From Bacteriovoracia bacterium (GTDB taxonomy: Bacteria > Bdellovibrionota > Bacteriovoracia > Bacteriovoracales > Bacteriovoracaceae), in contig JAUHYH010000006.1 in NCBI GenBank assembly GCA_030426585.1, positions 1 through 32,629 on the forward strand: a DNA stretch of 32,629 nucleotides, in the 5' to 3' direction. The notes under the pieces are model-generated. The model was given only the letters and a program-made list of their open reading frames with translations. It searched no databases and was not told the origin of the DNA. A program made the position numbers and the translations under genes. Positions 18,695 to 28,109 of this stretch are shown in pieces. Each line of letters opens with the position of its first letter. The stretch's first letter is position 1.

Positions 18695-21049
18695 ATGTTA
18701 CGTAAGATTCTAATATCCCTATTATTGATCGCTTGTTTGGGTAGTGCCTACCTTTTCTATGTCGTTGACCAGGGTCTTAATAAAACAGTTAAAAAAGCCA
18801 TTAAAACCAGTATTAAGGTAACGAAGCAAACTCGTATTCCGGCTACAGAGAAAGTAACGGAAACGACAGTGGTAAAAACAGAAGAAAAATCAAAGCCAAA
18901 TGTTTTACAGAAAATTTCTGAAAAATCTAACGAGCTCATGGCCGAGGTTAGTCAGAAAATTATGTACAACCGAGAAAGTAAAAAAGTTGAAAAAATTGAG
19001 AAAGTAGAAAAAGAAGAGAAAAAAGAAACTAAAAAAATAATTGAAAAAAAGACGGTAGAAAATAAAAAGCCACAAGCTTACTCTGAGCCACTCTATGCAC
19101 CAGACGAAATTGCAACAGATAATATGGTAATTGATTCTGAAGATAAATTTGTTCACTATGGTTACGAAGTAGAAGTTTCCATTGAGGCAGTAGACCTGGT
19201 TGCAATTGCAAATAATGTTCTTAAAGAAACTTATTATACTGAAGTAACTTCCGGGGTTGAGGTTGCTGAAACAGAGCCGGTAATTGAAAAGGCAATTGAA
19301 GAAGAACTTTTTGAAGTTGTTCTTGATGAAGAAAAAATTGTTAATGATGAATTGACCTATCGATACAGTGCTAACAAAAAAGATTTCAAAATAATTAAGC
19401 CAGAAAAAGTTGTTAAAAAAGAAGCGCCAAAACTGCTTGTTGTTGAGGCGAGTGAGAGCATTAATAAAAATGAAGCTATTGAAGAACCGATCAGTGATAA
19501 GGAATTGTCCAAAGTTCCTGAGCAAGAGATTGAAAAGGCCGTAAAAACGGATGCTGTGCCCGTAAAGAAAGAGAAAACTGATGACTTAGTGTTTTATGAC
19601 TACTCAGCGGAGGGTGAGTACTCAACTGCCCCTACGGAACCAGTCAAAGCAAAAGAAAGCAAGCCTGAGTACTCAAACAAAATAGCTCCAGTTTTGACTA
19701 CTCAAAGTGCCCCCGTAGAACCAGCAAAGACGAAACCAAGAAAGTGGACATTTAATAATGATGAAAGAGTTGCTAGAGCGACTCCTCCACAAGATCCGGC
19801 CACGCTTGCAAGCACTGTTCCGAACATCCCTAATATTTCTGATGAAACCGAAAAGAAAGATGACTACAAAGGGAAGGAATCATTTTCAACAAGCTCTTCA
19901 GCTTTAGAAGTAGAAGTTCTCTATGTCTATGGAGATAAAGAAGATTCATCAATGGCGCCATTTGAAATAGACTTCGCAGATAGCGGGGAGCGAATTGATT
20001 CAGCATACGAAGGATTTATTAAATTAGATCACTCTCTAAATAGTGAATCTGGGGTGAGAAGAGGTCGTGTTGCAAGTGCAGACTTTATTTCAACCATTGT
20101 TGATTTTTCAATACATAAAAATGAAACATCACAATACTTGGTACCAATGCTTTCAAGAAAATTTTGGTATGACTTTATTGATGACAACAAGATTGACGAG
20201 TTCAAGGCTTCAATTCTTATTAAAATTGATGATCAAATTGTCGTAAGTCCTGAAAATATTGAAGTGACTCCGTTTTACTTTGACTCAGAATTTAGACTTG
20301 TGGAAAAAAGAAGCCAAGCCAGTTATGAACTTTATGCAGGTTTAGAGTCAGGGAATATTACGTTGAGGTTTGACGACGGAGAAGGTGAAGGTTTTAAAGA
20401 TGTAACCTTACAAAACTCTGTTATTTATTATGAAAGATCTGATGCAAAGTTAAGAGATATAACCTTATCCTTGAACGAAAGAACAATTCTTGGAACATCG
20501 AGCGCGCCTTTAGATCTTCCAGAGAGCAAGATTGTTCAGATGTATTTGAATGAGAAAAGTTCGAAGCGAGGCGTGAACGCCTATGAGTTCAAAGATGTTT
20601 TAGTTCCATCGGGCTCAAGAGCCTATTTTCAAATCTATAATAAAGCCAATATTGACGTAGGTATAGGTTCAAGTCTTTCGAGAGTTGAAGTACCTTCTCT
20701 AGCATTCAAAGAAGAAGTTTTTGAAAAGCTAGACGTAAGAAACCCAGAAAGTTTATGTGTGATTCAGATTAATCTTCCTCATGATAAAGAACTCGACCTG
20801 ATTAACTTAAAAGGTGAGGGTATTATTTCTGAAGGAGATGAAAGTAAAATTATGCATACTGAGTATCACGCCTTTGATTCAGATGGAAAATTCTATAGTG
20901 AGTTTGGAAAAGACTCAAAGAAAATTTTTGTTATTGGAGAAGGTACAGGATACGTAAACATTCATCTAGGATACCTAGATGATACTCAAGATCATATACT
21001 TTCAGTCTGTGACAGTTCGTACACAGTTGAAGGTTTAAACCTCAGATAA
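18695..21049 (+). CDS. 784-aa protein of unknown function, N-terminal TM/signal anchor, Lys/Glu-rich linker, possibly beta-rich C-terminal half
   Basis: MLRKILISLLLIACLGSAYLFYVVDQG then charged low-complexity region; no family recognised. Confidence 0.8.
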   Translation: MLRKILISLLLIACLGSAYLFYVVDQGLNKTVKKAIKTSIKVTKQTRIPATEKVTETTVVKTEEKSKPNVLQKISEKSNELMAEVSQKIMYNRESKKVEKIEKVEKEEKKETKKIIEKKTVENKKPQAYSEPLYAPDEIATDNMVIDSEDKFVHYGYEVEVSIEAVDLVAIANNVLKETYYTEVTSGVEVAETEPVIEKAIEEELFEVVLDEEKIVNDELTYRYSANKKDFKIIKPEKVVKKEAPKLLVVEASESINKNEAIEEPISDKELSKVPEQEIEKAVKTDAVPVKKEKTDDLVFYDYSAEGEYSTAPTEPVKAKESKPEYSNKIAPVLTTQSAPVEPAKTKPRKWTFNNDERVARATPPQDPATLASTVPNIPNISDETEKKDDYKGKESFSTSSSALEVEVLYVYGDKEDSSMAPFEIDFADSGERIDSAYEGFIKLDHSLNSESGVRRGRVASADFISTIVDFSIHKNETSQYLVPMLSRKFWYDFIDDNKIDEFKASILIKIDDQIVVSPENIEVTPFYFDSEFRLVEKRSQASYELYAGLESGNITLRFDDGEGEGFKDVTLQNSVIYYERSDAKLRDITLSLNERTILGTSSAPLDLPESKIVQMYLNEKSSKRGVNAYEFKDVLVPSGSRAYFQIYNKANIDVGIGSSLSRVEVPSLAFKEEVFEKLDVRNPESLCVIQINLPHDKELDLINLKGEGIISEGDESKIMHTEYHAFDSDGKFYSEFGKDSKKIFVIGEGTGYVNIHLGYLDDTQDHILSVCDSSYTVEGLNLR
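19597..19606. repeat. motif family B site TGACTACTCA
   Basis: Read directly (encodes DYS). Confidence 0.7.
19615..19624. repeat. motif family B site TGAGTACTCA (perfect palindrome)
   Basis: Read directly (encodes EYS). Confidence 0.75.
19627..19642. repeat. motif family A variant TGCCCCTACGGAACCA
   Basis: Read directly, 2 nt after a family B site. Confidence 0.55.
19666..19675. repeat. motif family B site TGAGTACTCA
   Basis: Read directly (encodes EYS). Confidence 0.75.
19695..19704. repeat. motif family B site TGACTACTCA in a different reading frame
   Basis: Read directly (encodes LTTQ, not YS). Confidence 0.7.
19708..19723. repeat. motif family A variant TGCCCCCGTAGAACCA
   Basis: Read directly, 3 nt after a family B site. 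Confidence 0.55.
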
Positions 21050-22213
21050 ATCATTAAAAACTTGCATTGTTTTCTTATAGCCCTGACGGATAACAAGGGC
21101 CATGGCATCTGATTCTAATGAAAATTGGTTGGTGAAAAAGGTTCTATAGTCTTTGTGATCAGGGTAGATATCAATGAACTTCAAATTACCTTTGTAACTA
21201 AGTTTCGATTCAAGGATTCGAATAATTTCTTTGCTATGCCTTTCACTAAAGTTTTCTGTTTTCATATAAGAATGAACTGTTTTAAGCAAGTCTTCCGCAG
21301 TTTTAAATTGAGCCCTAGCAGTAACAATCTTTTTTTGAATCATTAGGAAAATTGATTGTATTGCAATGCTTGGAATTCCATAGTGGGCAAGAGAACCGAT
21401 CTCGTCATGAAAGTGATAAGGAGTGTGAGTCCAGGAACTGATAATAATTTCGCAGTTATTATCAATTGCAACGTGGGTTGAAAGAGTGTCTCGAATTTCT
21501 CCATCAATATAATAGTCAACGTCGCCTGTTCTTTCATTTTTAATAGGAAAAGGGGTGTAAAAAGGAGGTACGGCCATACTGGCAGCAACAGCATCTGAAA
21601 TTTTAGTATCTGTATAATAATGAGAAGTAGAATCATGAGTAGGATTTGGGTAATTATATTTACTAAAAATAACTTTTTTAGAGCTATCGAGTTGAGTGGC
21701 TACGACAAAGAGGTCTACATCAAGTCCATCAAAGTCTTCGGCCTTAAGGACATGTTCAATGAGGTACTTCCTTAACCCTTCTGTTGAGAAGAAACCAGAA
21801 GTGCTAAGAAAGGGTTTAACGATTTTTTTAATTAAATAAGGGAAGCCCTCAAGAGGATCAAAAAACTCTGGCTTCTTGGTTTTAATATCAGGTCTTTTTA
21901 AGTAGAGCATGTCTTTGTAACCAACAGCCCTGAGTTTTCCTTTTTTACCGATAGTAGCGTCGATAATCTCATGTGGACTAAAGCCATTGGCAAAATAAGT
22001 GCTAATCATCGCCCCGGCACTTGAGCCGACGTATGTGTTAATATTGAGTTCATCGTCTTTCTCACGGACTTTATTGAAGCCTCCGAGACGAAAACCTAGT
22101 TCTTCTAGGGCGAGACTAACTCCGAGGTGCCAGGCAGCTGCTTTAACAACACCACCAGACATTACGAGGCCAATTTTTTTATTTTTAAATGAGTTCAGGA
22201 CTTCTTGTGTCAT
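21035..22213 (-). CDS. patatin-like phospholipase family protein
   Basis: GLVMSGGVVKAAAWHLGVSLALEELG, GxSxG motif in YVGSSAGAM, DG in YYIDGEIRDT. Confidence 0.88.
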   Translation of the reverse strand: MTQEVLNSFKNKKIGLVMSGGVVKAAAWHLGVSLALEELGFRLGGFNKVREKDDELNINTYVGSSAGAMISTYFANGFSPHEIIDATIGKKGKLRAVGYKDMLYLKRPDIKTKKPEFFDPLEGFPYLIKKIVKPFLSTSGFFSTEGLRKYLIEHVLKAEDFDGLDVDLFVVATQLDSSKKVIFSKYNYPNPTHDSTSHYYTDTKISDAVAASMAVPPFYTPFPIKNERTGDVDYYIDGEIRDTLSTHVAIDNNCEIIISSWTHTPYHFHDEIGSLAHYGIPSIAIQSIFLMIQKKIVTARAQFKTAEDLLKTVHSYMKTENFSERHSKEIIRILESKLSYKGNLKFIDIYPDHKDYRTFFTNQFSLESDAMALVIRQGYKKTMQVFNDLSEV

Positions 22214-22265
22214 AAATATTTTTTGTTTTGTGTTAAATCTCTCTCTTTTATTATATTACTAGAAT

Positions 22266-22580
22266 ATGGAAATAAATCAGCAAGGAAAGTGGTTATCCAT
22301 TCTAGACTATGCACAGCATAGAGATGTGTCTATTTCAAGTATCAGGCGATACATCAAAGCTGGTCGAGTAAAATATAAGCAAGAAAAAGGTAAGTATTTT
22401 ATTTGGGTATCCAATTATTCTGAACCCGTTGAAACCAAATCCGATAATAAATTACTTTTAGATAAAATAAAAAGTCTTCAAGAAGAGAATCAAGAACTCA
22501 GAATGCTTGTTGATCTCTACGAAGAACAAATGAGAAAAAAACCAAAAAATGTTGAATTGCCTGAAATACCTATGCACTAG
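22266..22580 (+). CDS. MerR/excisionase-like HTH protein with C-terminal coiled coil
   Basis: WLSILDYAQHRDVSISSIRRYIKAGRVKYKQEKGKYFIWV followed by heptad-like KIKSLQEENQELRMLVDLYEEQM. Confidence 0.6.
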   Translation: MEINQQGKWLSILDYAQHRDVSISSIRRYIKAGRVKYKQEKGKYFIWVSNYSEPVETKSDNKLLLDKIKSLQEENQELRMLVDLYEEQMRKKPKNVELPEIPMH

Positions 22581-24030
22581 TTTGGTAGTGCTTTTTTCTC
22601 TCTCAAGTTTTGCTCATAGAAATATGAAGCGTTGTACATTGTTACCGGTTGTCGACAATGTCGACGGTGCGATTGCTTATAAGGTTTTCGATTTTACTCA
22701 GGGAGATCTTCGTTCGAGCACTTGGTGTAATTACAAGTCTAACACTGAATTATTAGATGTTTTCACAAATTATAGAGATAAGCTTGATACTTATCTAGAT
22801 AAGCCTGAAGTTTTAAAAACTGTCTCAGAGAAACTTAACGTTGGTTCAATAATTAGAATCAAAATTGAGGGTGTTGTTGATGGAATAAGAGTCAGGCTTT
22901 TTGTTTATGGTGATAACGGTGAAGTTAAGTACTATGAAAACAGTACTCTTGTTAAAAGTGAAAACATAGAGGCTATCAACTTAACAATCAGAGATTGGCT
23001 AAGAGAGTATTCAAAAATTATTCCTTATGACGGAATGGTTGTAGGGGTTCTTGGTGATCAAATTACTTTTGATGTTGGTCGATCTCGAAATTTTCAAGTA
23101 GGACAGAGTTTTACGATAAGAAAATTTATTAAATATAAAAAGCATCCACTCCTTAATTCGGTAGTAGAATGGGAAAGCGAATTGATTGGAAAGGGTAAGG
23201 TTTTTAATTTCTCCAGTGATCAAGCAGTGGGGGTTATTAAGGTTTACCGTGGAAACTACGGAGTTAATAAAGGTGATTGGATCATTATTGAGAATAATCC
23301 CAAGCAAGAAAAGCCTGAGTTTACGAAAGAAGAAATAGAAGAAAATAAATTTGGAAAACTTGGAATAGGGACTCTCTTTATTGAAGGAGGGGATCATAGT
23401 GTTAAATCTGGTGGGTTGAGTTCTCAGAAAAAAGCGAATGGAATTTTATTGGGCGTCAGTCTCAGAGCAGAAGCATGGATTACAAGAAATTATTTCGCAA
23501 TTTTTGAATATGGGCAGCGATTTGGAAACTTAAAAGAGGCTTCAACAGGACTTTCGCGGAGTAGCTATGGAATGCAACCAGGTGTTATTAAACTCATCGG
23601 AGGTTATAGATTCCTTCCAATGCGGTTTTTCTATGGGCCAAGACTTGATGTCTATACGGGTTGGGCAAAATATAGCTACGCTCTTGACCTGTCATCAGCA
23701 GATGGGTTTGGAGCGGCAGATTTCGGTGGATTTATTGGTGGAATTAAATTTGATATGCCCATCATGAAAGATACAAGGGCCTTTGCAAGAGCAGAAGTTA
23801 TAATGGATGCTAATTTTAACGACTCGGATGAGATTCAAAACTCAACAAGCTCTACCTCAAGTCTTCAGTTTGAATTAGGATCACGGTTTAAATGGAATCC
23901 GATATTGTTTATAGATGCCGCGCTACAAATTACATCGAACAAAGCAAAATTTAAATCTGGCGGAAGTTCTTTTAGAGATCTGCAGTTTCAGGACTCAACT
24001 TTCAAAGTTGGTGTCTCATATTTATTTTAA
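22549..24030 (+). CDS. putative outer-membrane / beta-barrel protein with signal peptide
   Basis: Signal peptide MLNCLKYLCTSLVVLFSLSSFA; C-terminal alternating strands ending ...STFKVGVSYLF (terminal aromatic). Confidence 0.65.
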   Translation: MLNCLKYLCTSLVVLFSLSSFAHRNMKRCTLLPVVDNVDGAIAYKVFDFTQGDLRSSTWCNYKSNTELLDVFTNYRDKLDTYLDKPEVLKTVSEKLNVGSIIRIKIEGVVDGIRVRLFVYGDNGEVKYYENSTLVKSENIEAINLTIRDWLREYSKIIPYDGMVVGVLGDQITFDVGRSRNFQVGQSFTIRKFIKYKKHPLLNSVVEWESELIGKGKVFNFSSDQAVGVIKVYRGNYGVNKGDWIIIENNPKQEKPEFTKEEIEENKFGKLGIGTLFIEGGDHSVKSGGLSSQKKANGILLGVSLRAEAWITRNYFAIFEYGQRFGNLKEASTGLSRSSYGMQPGVIKLIGGYRFLPMRFFYGPRLDVYTGWAKYSYALDLSSADGFGAADFGGFIGGIKFDMPIMKDTRAFARAEVIMDANFNDSDEIQNSTSSTSSLQFELGSRFKWNPILFIDAALQITSNKAKFKSGGSSFRDLQFQDSTFKVGVSYLF

Positions 24031-24033
24031 TCC

Positions 24034-25926
24034 ATGACCTTAAATAAGATTCAAAAACTAGAAAAAGAAATTCTTAAACACAAAGAGCTTTATTATCAAG
24101 GCCAAGCGACGATTTCTGACGAAGACTTTGATAAACTTGAAGAAGAACTCAAATCTCTTGCACCGAAAAGCCCCGTATTAAGCATTGTAGGAGCTCCCGT
24201 AAAGTCATCAAACAAGGTTAAACACGCCCAAAAGATGCTTAGTCTTGATAAGTGTTATGACCTTGATAAGTTTATGAAATGGATGGGAAACAATGAACTC
24301 GTGAGCACGTATAAGATCGATGGTTCAAGTTGTTCTATTGTTTATGAGTCAGGGGTTTTGAAGATCGCCAAAACGAGAGGAGATGGATCTTTTGGTGAAA
24401 ACATTCTAGAAAAAGCTCTATACATTGATGAAATACCCAACCGAATCAACGATAGTCACAACCTAGAAGTTAGGGGTGAGATTTACTGTACGGATAGTGA
24501 TTTTTTGAAACTATCTAAGCAAATGGAAAAGGAAGAACTCCCTAAGCCCACATCAAAAAGAAATATAGTTGCAGGTTTATTGGGAAGAAAAGAAAACCTT
24601 CATCTTTCTAAGTATCTTCGGTTTCAAGCTTTTGAACTTTTATCTGACGAGCTAAATCCTGATTCCGAATTTGAAAAATTTAAAATTCTTAAAAAACTAG
24701 GATTTGATACACCTGGGTTTCATCTCAATAAATCAAAAAAAGACATAGAAAAAAGAATAGAGGAAGCTCAAAACTTCATGGAGGAAGGAGATTACCTTAT
24801 TGATGGACTCGTATTCACTATTAATAACATTTCTCTTCATTCAAAGCTCGGAGAAACGGCCCATCATCCGCGCTACAAGATGGCTTACAAGTTTCAGGGC
24901 GATACGAAGATTACAAAGATTCTTGATATTGAATGGGGTGTTTCAAGAAATGGAACCTTAACACCTGTTGCACTGGTTGAGCCCGTTGAGTTGAGTCAGG
25001 CAATGGTTTCGCGTGTGACGCTTCATAATTACGGAATGGTAGTTGCTGAAGAATTGAAAAAAGGTGATGAAATTGAAATTGTTCGCTCAGGCGAAGTTAT
25101 TCCCAAATTTTTAAGAGTTGTAAAAAAATCAAAATCCGAACAGAAATTTCCAGAGAAGTGTCCTAGTTGTAATTCGAAAGTTGTTATTGATGATATTCGA
25201 CTTCTTTGTGTTAATGATGATTGCCCGGCCAAGAACCTTGTAGCGATTCAGTACTTTGTTTCTACAATCGGAATTGATGATCTTAGTTCTAAGAGGTTAG
25301 GGGAGATGATTAAGGTCGGATTAGTTGTAGATATCCCTTCATTATATGATTTAACTGTTGAAGATCTTCTGACACTCGATAAAACCAAAGAAAAAATGGC
25401 TAATAAACTTTATGAAAATATTCAAGGATCTAAAAAGGTTGGGCTAATACAGTTTATGAGTGCTCTGGGAATTGCAGGGGGCGGGAGTCAGAAGTGTGAA
25501 AAGATAGCCCTTGCTGGCTTTAACACGGTTGAGAAGTTTATGAACATCACTAAAGATGAACTGGCTTCAATTGAGGGATTTGCGGAAAAATCGGCAAATG
25601 ACTTCGTGGATTCTCTTGAAACAAAGCATAAATTGATTAAGGCTTTGCTCAAAAAAGGTTTTACTGTTTCTAAAATGGAAAATAACCAGTCAGATGGAAG
25701 TCTTTCTGGTAAAAAGTTTTGTATTACTGGTACTCTTTCTATGAAAAGAAGTGAGATTCAAAGAATGATTAAAAATCAAGGCGGTGAGATCGTCTCTAGT
25801 GTCTCAACCAAGACTGATTTTGTTGTAACAAATGATGTAGAGAGTAGTTCATCAAAATTTAAAAAGGCTCAAGAACTCAAGATACCGATTATTAATGAAA
25901 CGAAACTTATGAAGCTGATGGATTAA
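24034..25926 (+). CDS. ligA: NAD-dependent DNA ligase LigA
   Basis: STYKIDGSSCSIVYE (KxDG), Zn-finger CPSCNSKVVIDDIRLLCVNDDCPAKN, C-terminal BRCT domain. Confidence 0.95.
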   Translation: MTLNKIQKLEKEILKHKELYYQGQATISDEDFDKLEEELKSLAPKSPVLSIVGAPVKSSNKVKHAQKMLSLDKCYDLDKFMKWMGNNELVSTYKIDGSSCSIVYESGVLKIAKTRGDGSFGENILEKALYIDEIPNRINDSHNLEVRGEIYCTDSDFLKLSKQMEKEELPKPTSKRNIVAGLLGRKENLHLSKYLRFQAFELLSDELNPDSEFEKFKILKKLGFDTPGFHLNKSKKDIEKRIEEAQNFMEEGDYLIDGLVFTINNISLHSKLGETAHHPRYKMAYKFQGDTKITKILDIEWGVSRNGTLTPVALVEPVELSQAMVSRVTLHNYGMVVAEELKKGDEIEIVRSGEVIPKFLRVVKKSKSEQKFPEKCPSCNSKVVIDDIRLLCVNDDCPAKNLVAIQYFVSTIGIDDLSSKRLGEMIKVGLVVDIPSLYDLTVEDLLTLDKTKEKMANKLYENIQGSKKVGLIQFMSALGIAGGGSQKCEKIALAGFNTVEKFMNITKDELASIEGFAEKSANDFVDSLETKHKLIKALLKKGFTVSKMENNQSDGSLSGKKFCITGTLSMKRSEIQRMIKNQGGEIVSSVSTKTDFVVTNDVESSSSKFKKAQELKIPIINETKLMKLMD

Positions 25927-25927
25927 T

Positions 25928-27295
25928 ATGGCAAAAATAAAAACGGAATTTGAATGTCAGAGTTGTGGATACAAAACGGCTAAATGGGAAGGAAAATGTC
26001 CTGACTGTGGTCAATGGAATAGTCTTCTTGAAGTTGAAAAACTTACGAAGCAAACAAAGTCGAGTCCCGGAGCTGTTCGAGGAAGAAGGGAAGCAAAAAA
26101 GATTACTGAAGTTACTTCAATTGAACATGATCGAATCAAAACAGGAATTGAAGAGTTTGATCGAGTTGTAGGTGGTGGTTTAACAATTGGGTCTCTTTCT
26201 TTGCTTGGAGGTGAGCCAGGTATAGGAAAATCCACATTGCTTTTAGAAGTATGTGGAAAAGTAGCAAAAAATAACCCGAATGATCTTCTGCTTTATGTGA
26301 GTGGCGAGGAAAGTGAATCTCAGATTGCTGATCGTGCCAAGAGATTAGGGGTAGACTCTGAAAATATTCTTATTCTCCATGAAACTCAATGGCAGGAGAT
26401 CTTAGCAGTTATTAAAGATAAAAAACCAAAGTTTTTTGTTCTAGATTCAATTCAAACGACGGTATCAAATGAACTCACTTCTGCTTCGGGTACAGTTTCT
26501 CAAGTTCGAGAAGTTACTTATGATCTTATGAATCATGCTAAGGCTTTGGGAATTACCTGTTTTGTTATTGGGCATGTTACGAAAGAGGGGGGAATTTCTG
26601 GGCCAAAAGTTCTTGAACATATGGTGGATACTGTTCTTTTCTTTGAAGGTGATCAAAATAATTTCTATAGGCTTTTAAGAGTTCAAAAAAATCGCTTTGG
26701 AAATACTTACGAAGTCGGCATTTTTGAAATGACAGAAAATGGATTAGGCGAAGTTCACAACCCTTCACAATATTTTCTGGAAAAAAGTTTCCAAGGAGCT
26801 TTCGGCCGTTCAATTACTTGTGTACTTGAAGGGACCAGAAGTATCTTTGTTGAAACCCAGGCGCTAGTAACTGAAAACAAATATGGAAATGGTCGAAGAA
26901 CCACTCAAGGTATTGATAATAATCGTCTCGCCATGCTTGTTGCTATTATTGAAAAGTATTTTGAAATTCCTCTTGGTTTTCATGATATCTATGTGAACGT
27001 TGTTGGTGGAATTAAGCTTTCTAAGCGAGATAGCGATCTTGCGATTATTGCAGCAATCTTGAGTTCTTATTACTCGAAACCCCTTGATGAAAAAACAGTT
27101 CTCATTGCAGAGGTTGGCCTTACAGGTGAAATCCGAAAGGCACCTATGATGGAATCGAGAATTAAGGAAATGGATCTTTTGAAATATGAGAAGCTTATAA
27201 CGAGCAGTTACTTAAATGATGAAATTCAAAAAAAGTACGATGTGTGTATTTCAGGAATAGAAAGAATTACTGACTTAAAAAAGCTTCTTTTTTAA
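25928..27295 (+). CDS. radA: DNA repair protein RadA
   Basis: Zn-finger CQSCGYKTAKWEGKCPDCGQWNSL; GGEPGIGKSTLLLEV; KNRFGNTYEVGIFEM; Lon-like C-terminus. Confidence 0.97.
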   Translation: MAKIKTEFECQSCGYKTAKWEGKCPDCGQWNSLLEVEKLTKQTKSSPGAVRGRREAKKITEVTSIEHDRIKTGIEEFDRVVGGGLTIGSLSLLGGEPGIGKSTLLLEVCGKVAKNNPNDLLLYVSGEESESQIADRAKRLGVDSENILILHETQWQEILAVIKDKKPKFFVLDSIQTTVSNELTSASGTVSQVREVTYDLMNHAKALGITCFVIGHVTKEGGISGPKVLEHMVDTVLFFEGDQNNFYRLLRVQKNRFGNTYEVGIFEMTENGLGEVHNPSQYFLEKSFQGAFGRSITCVLEGTRSIFVETQALVTENKYGNGRRTTQGIDNNRLAMLVAIIEKYFEIPLGFHDIYVNVVGGIKLSKRDSDLAIIAAILSSYYSKPLDEKTVLIAEVGLTGEIRKAPMMESRIKEMDLLKYEKLITSSYLNDEIQKKYDVCISGIERITDLKKLLF

Positions 27296-27303
27296 AGGTT
27301 GAA

Positions 27304-28080
27304 ATGAATATTTATAAAATAATAGTTGCTTTAATTATTTATTCCAACGTTTATTCTAATGAGCTTGCTCGGTACTCAGCTAGGAGACCAGCGGGCGTTA
27401 GCGCAAGAGAAGCAATCAAAAGACATTTGAAGCTCAATGAAGGTTTTATAAATCCCAGTGCACCAACCGCACTCGATTCTGCTGTTCCTCTTAGAGAATT
27501 AGATTTAGATAAACTTACGAATTTAAGAAGTCGATCCGTGCAGATGAAATTATTTCGAAATGTAAGAGATACAAGAGCTTTTAGAAAAGACACAGACTTT
27601 CCCCGAAGACTGACTTGGTTATATCCTCACGATGGATGCTTTATGAGGGCTGAATACATGACGAAATACTTTGAGAAAAAGGATGTAGAAATTAATAAAG
27701 TTTTCGTTTTCGGAAAATTAAAAGTTAAAACACCTTACTCTGGTCAAGGTTACGTAAGATGGTAGTATCACGTTGCTCCAATATTTCGATCAAACGATTT
27801 GGTTCTTGTAAGTGACCCCGCTCTTCATGCTTATAGACCGATACCTTTAAAAAAGTGGATTTTAAAACAGGTTGAAAACCTTGAAGATGTTAAAGTTTCA
27901 ATTTGTTCTGGAAAAACCTATGGTCCTTCTGATGAATGTTATGAAGCGAAAAGAAGAGATGAACAAACTCTTATACGACATAGAGAAATGTTTATGGACC
28001 GAGAATTTAGTAATTTGGTAAATTTAAAATATAATCCGGAAAATGAATTAGGAAATATACCATACTGGTTGAGGTATTAA
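27304..28080 (+). pseudogene. secreted protein-glutaminase-like protein interrupted by one in-frame TAG (27763-27765)
   Basis: ORFs 27304..27765 and 27799..28080 share a frame; joined translation ...LYPHDGCFMRAEYM...GQGYVRW*YHVAPIFRSNDLVLVSDPALHAYRPI places C, H and D like the Cys-His-Asp triad of protein glutaminases. Signal-peptide-like N-terminus. Confidence 0.6.
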
Positions 28081-28109
28081 AAAAGGAGCCTTCTCAAGCC
28101 CCTTTTTTT
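28079..28109. terminator. intrinsic terminator-like hairpin between convergent genes
   Basis: AAAAAAGGAGC-CTTCTCAA-GCCCCTTTTTT with one mismatch. Confidence 0.6.

Noticed and set aside
18905-19525. 206-aa minus-strand ORF (Phe/Asn/Leu-rich)
   Set aside because: Antisense shadow of the Lys/Glu-rich coding region of the 784-aa gene; composition is artefactual.
21140-21149. Half-site GGTTCTATAG in the patatin-like gene
   Set aside because: Second half does not match; left out of the motif A list.
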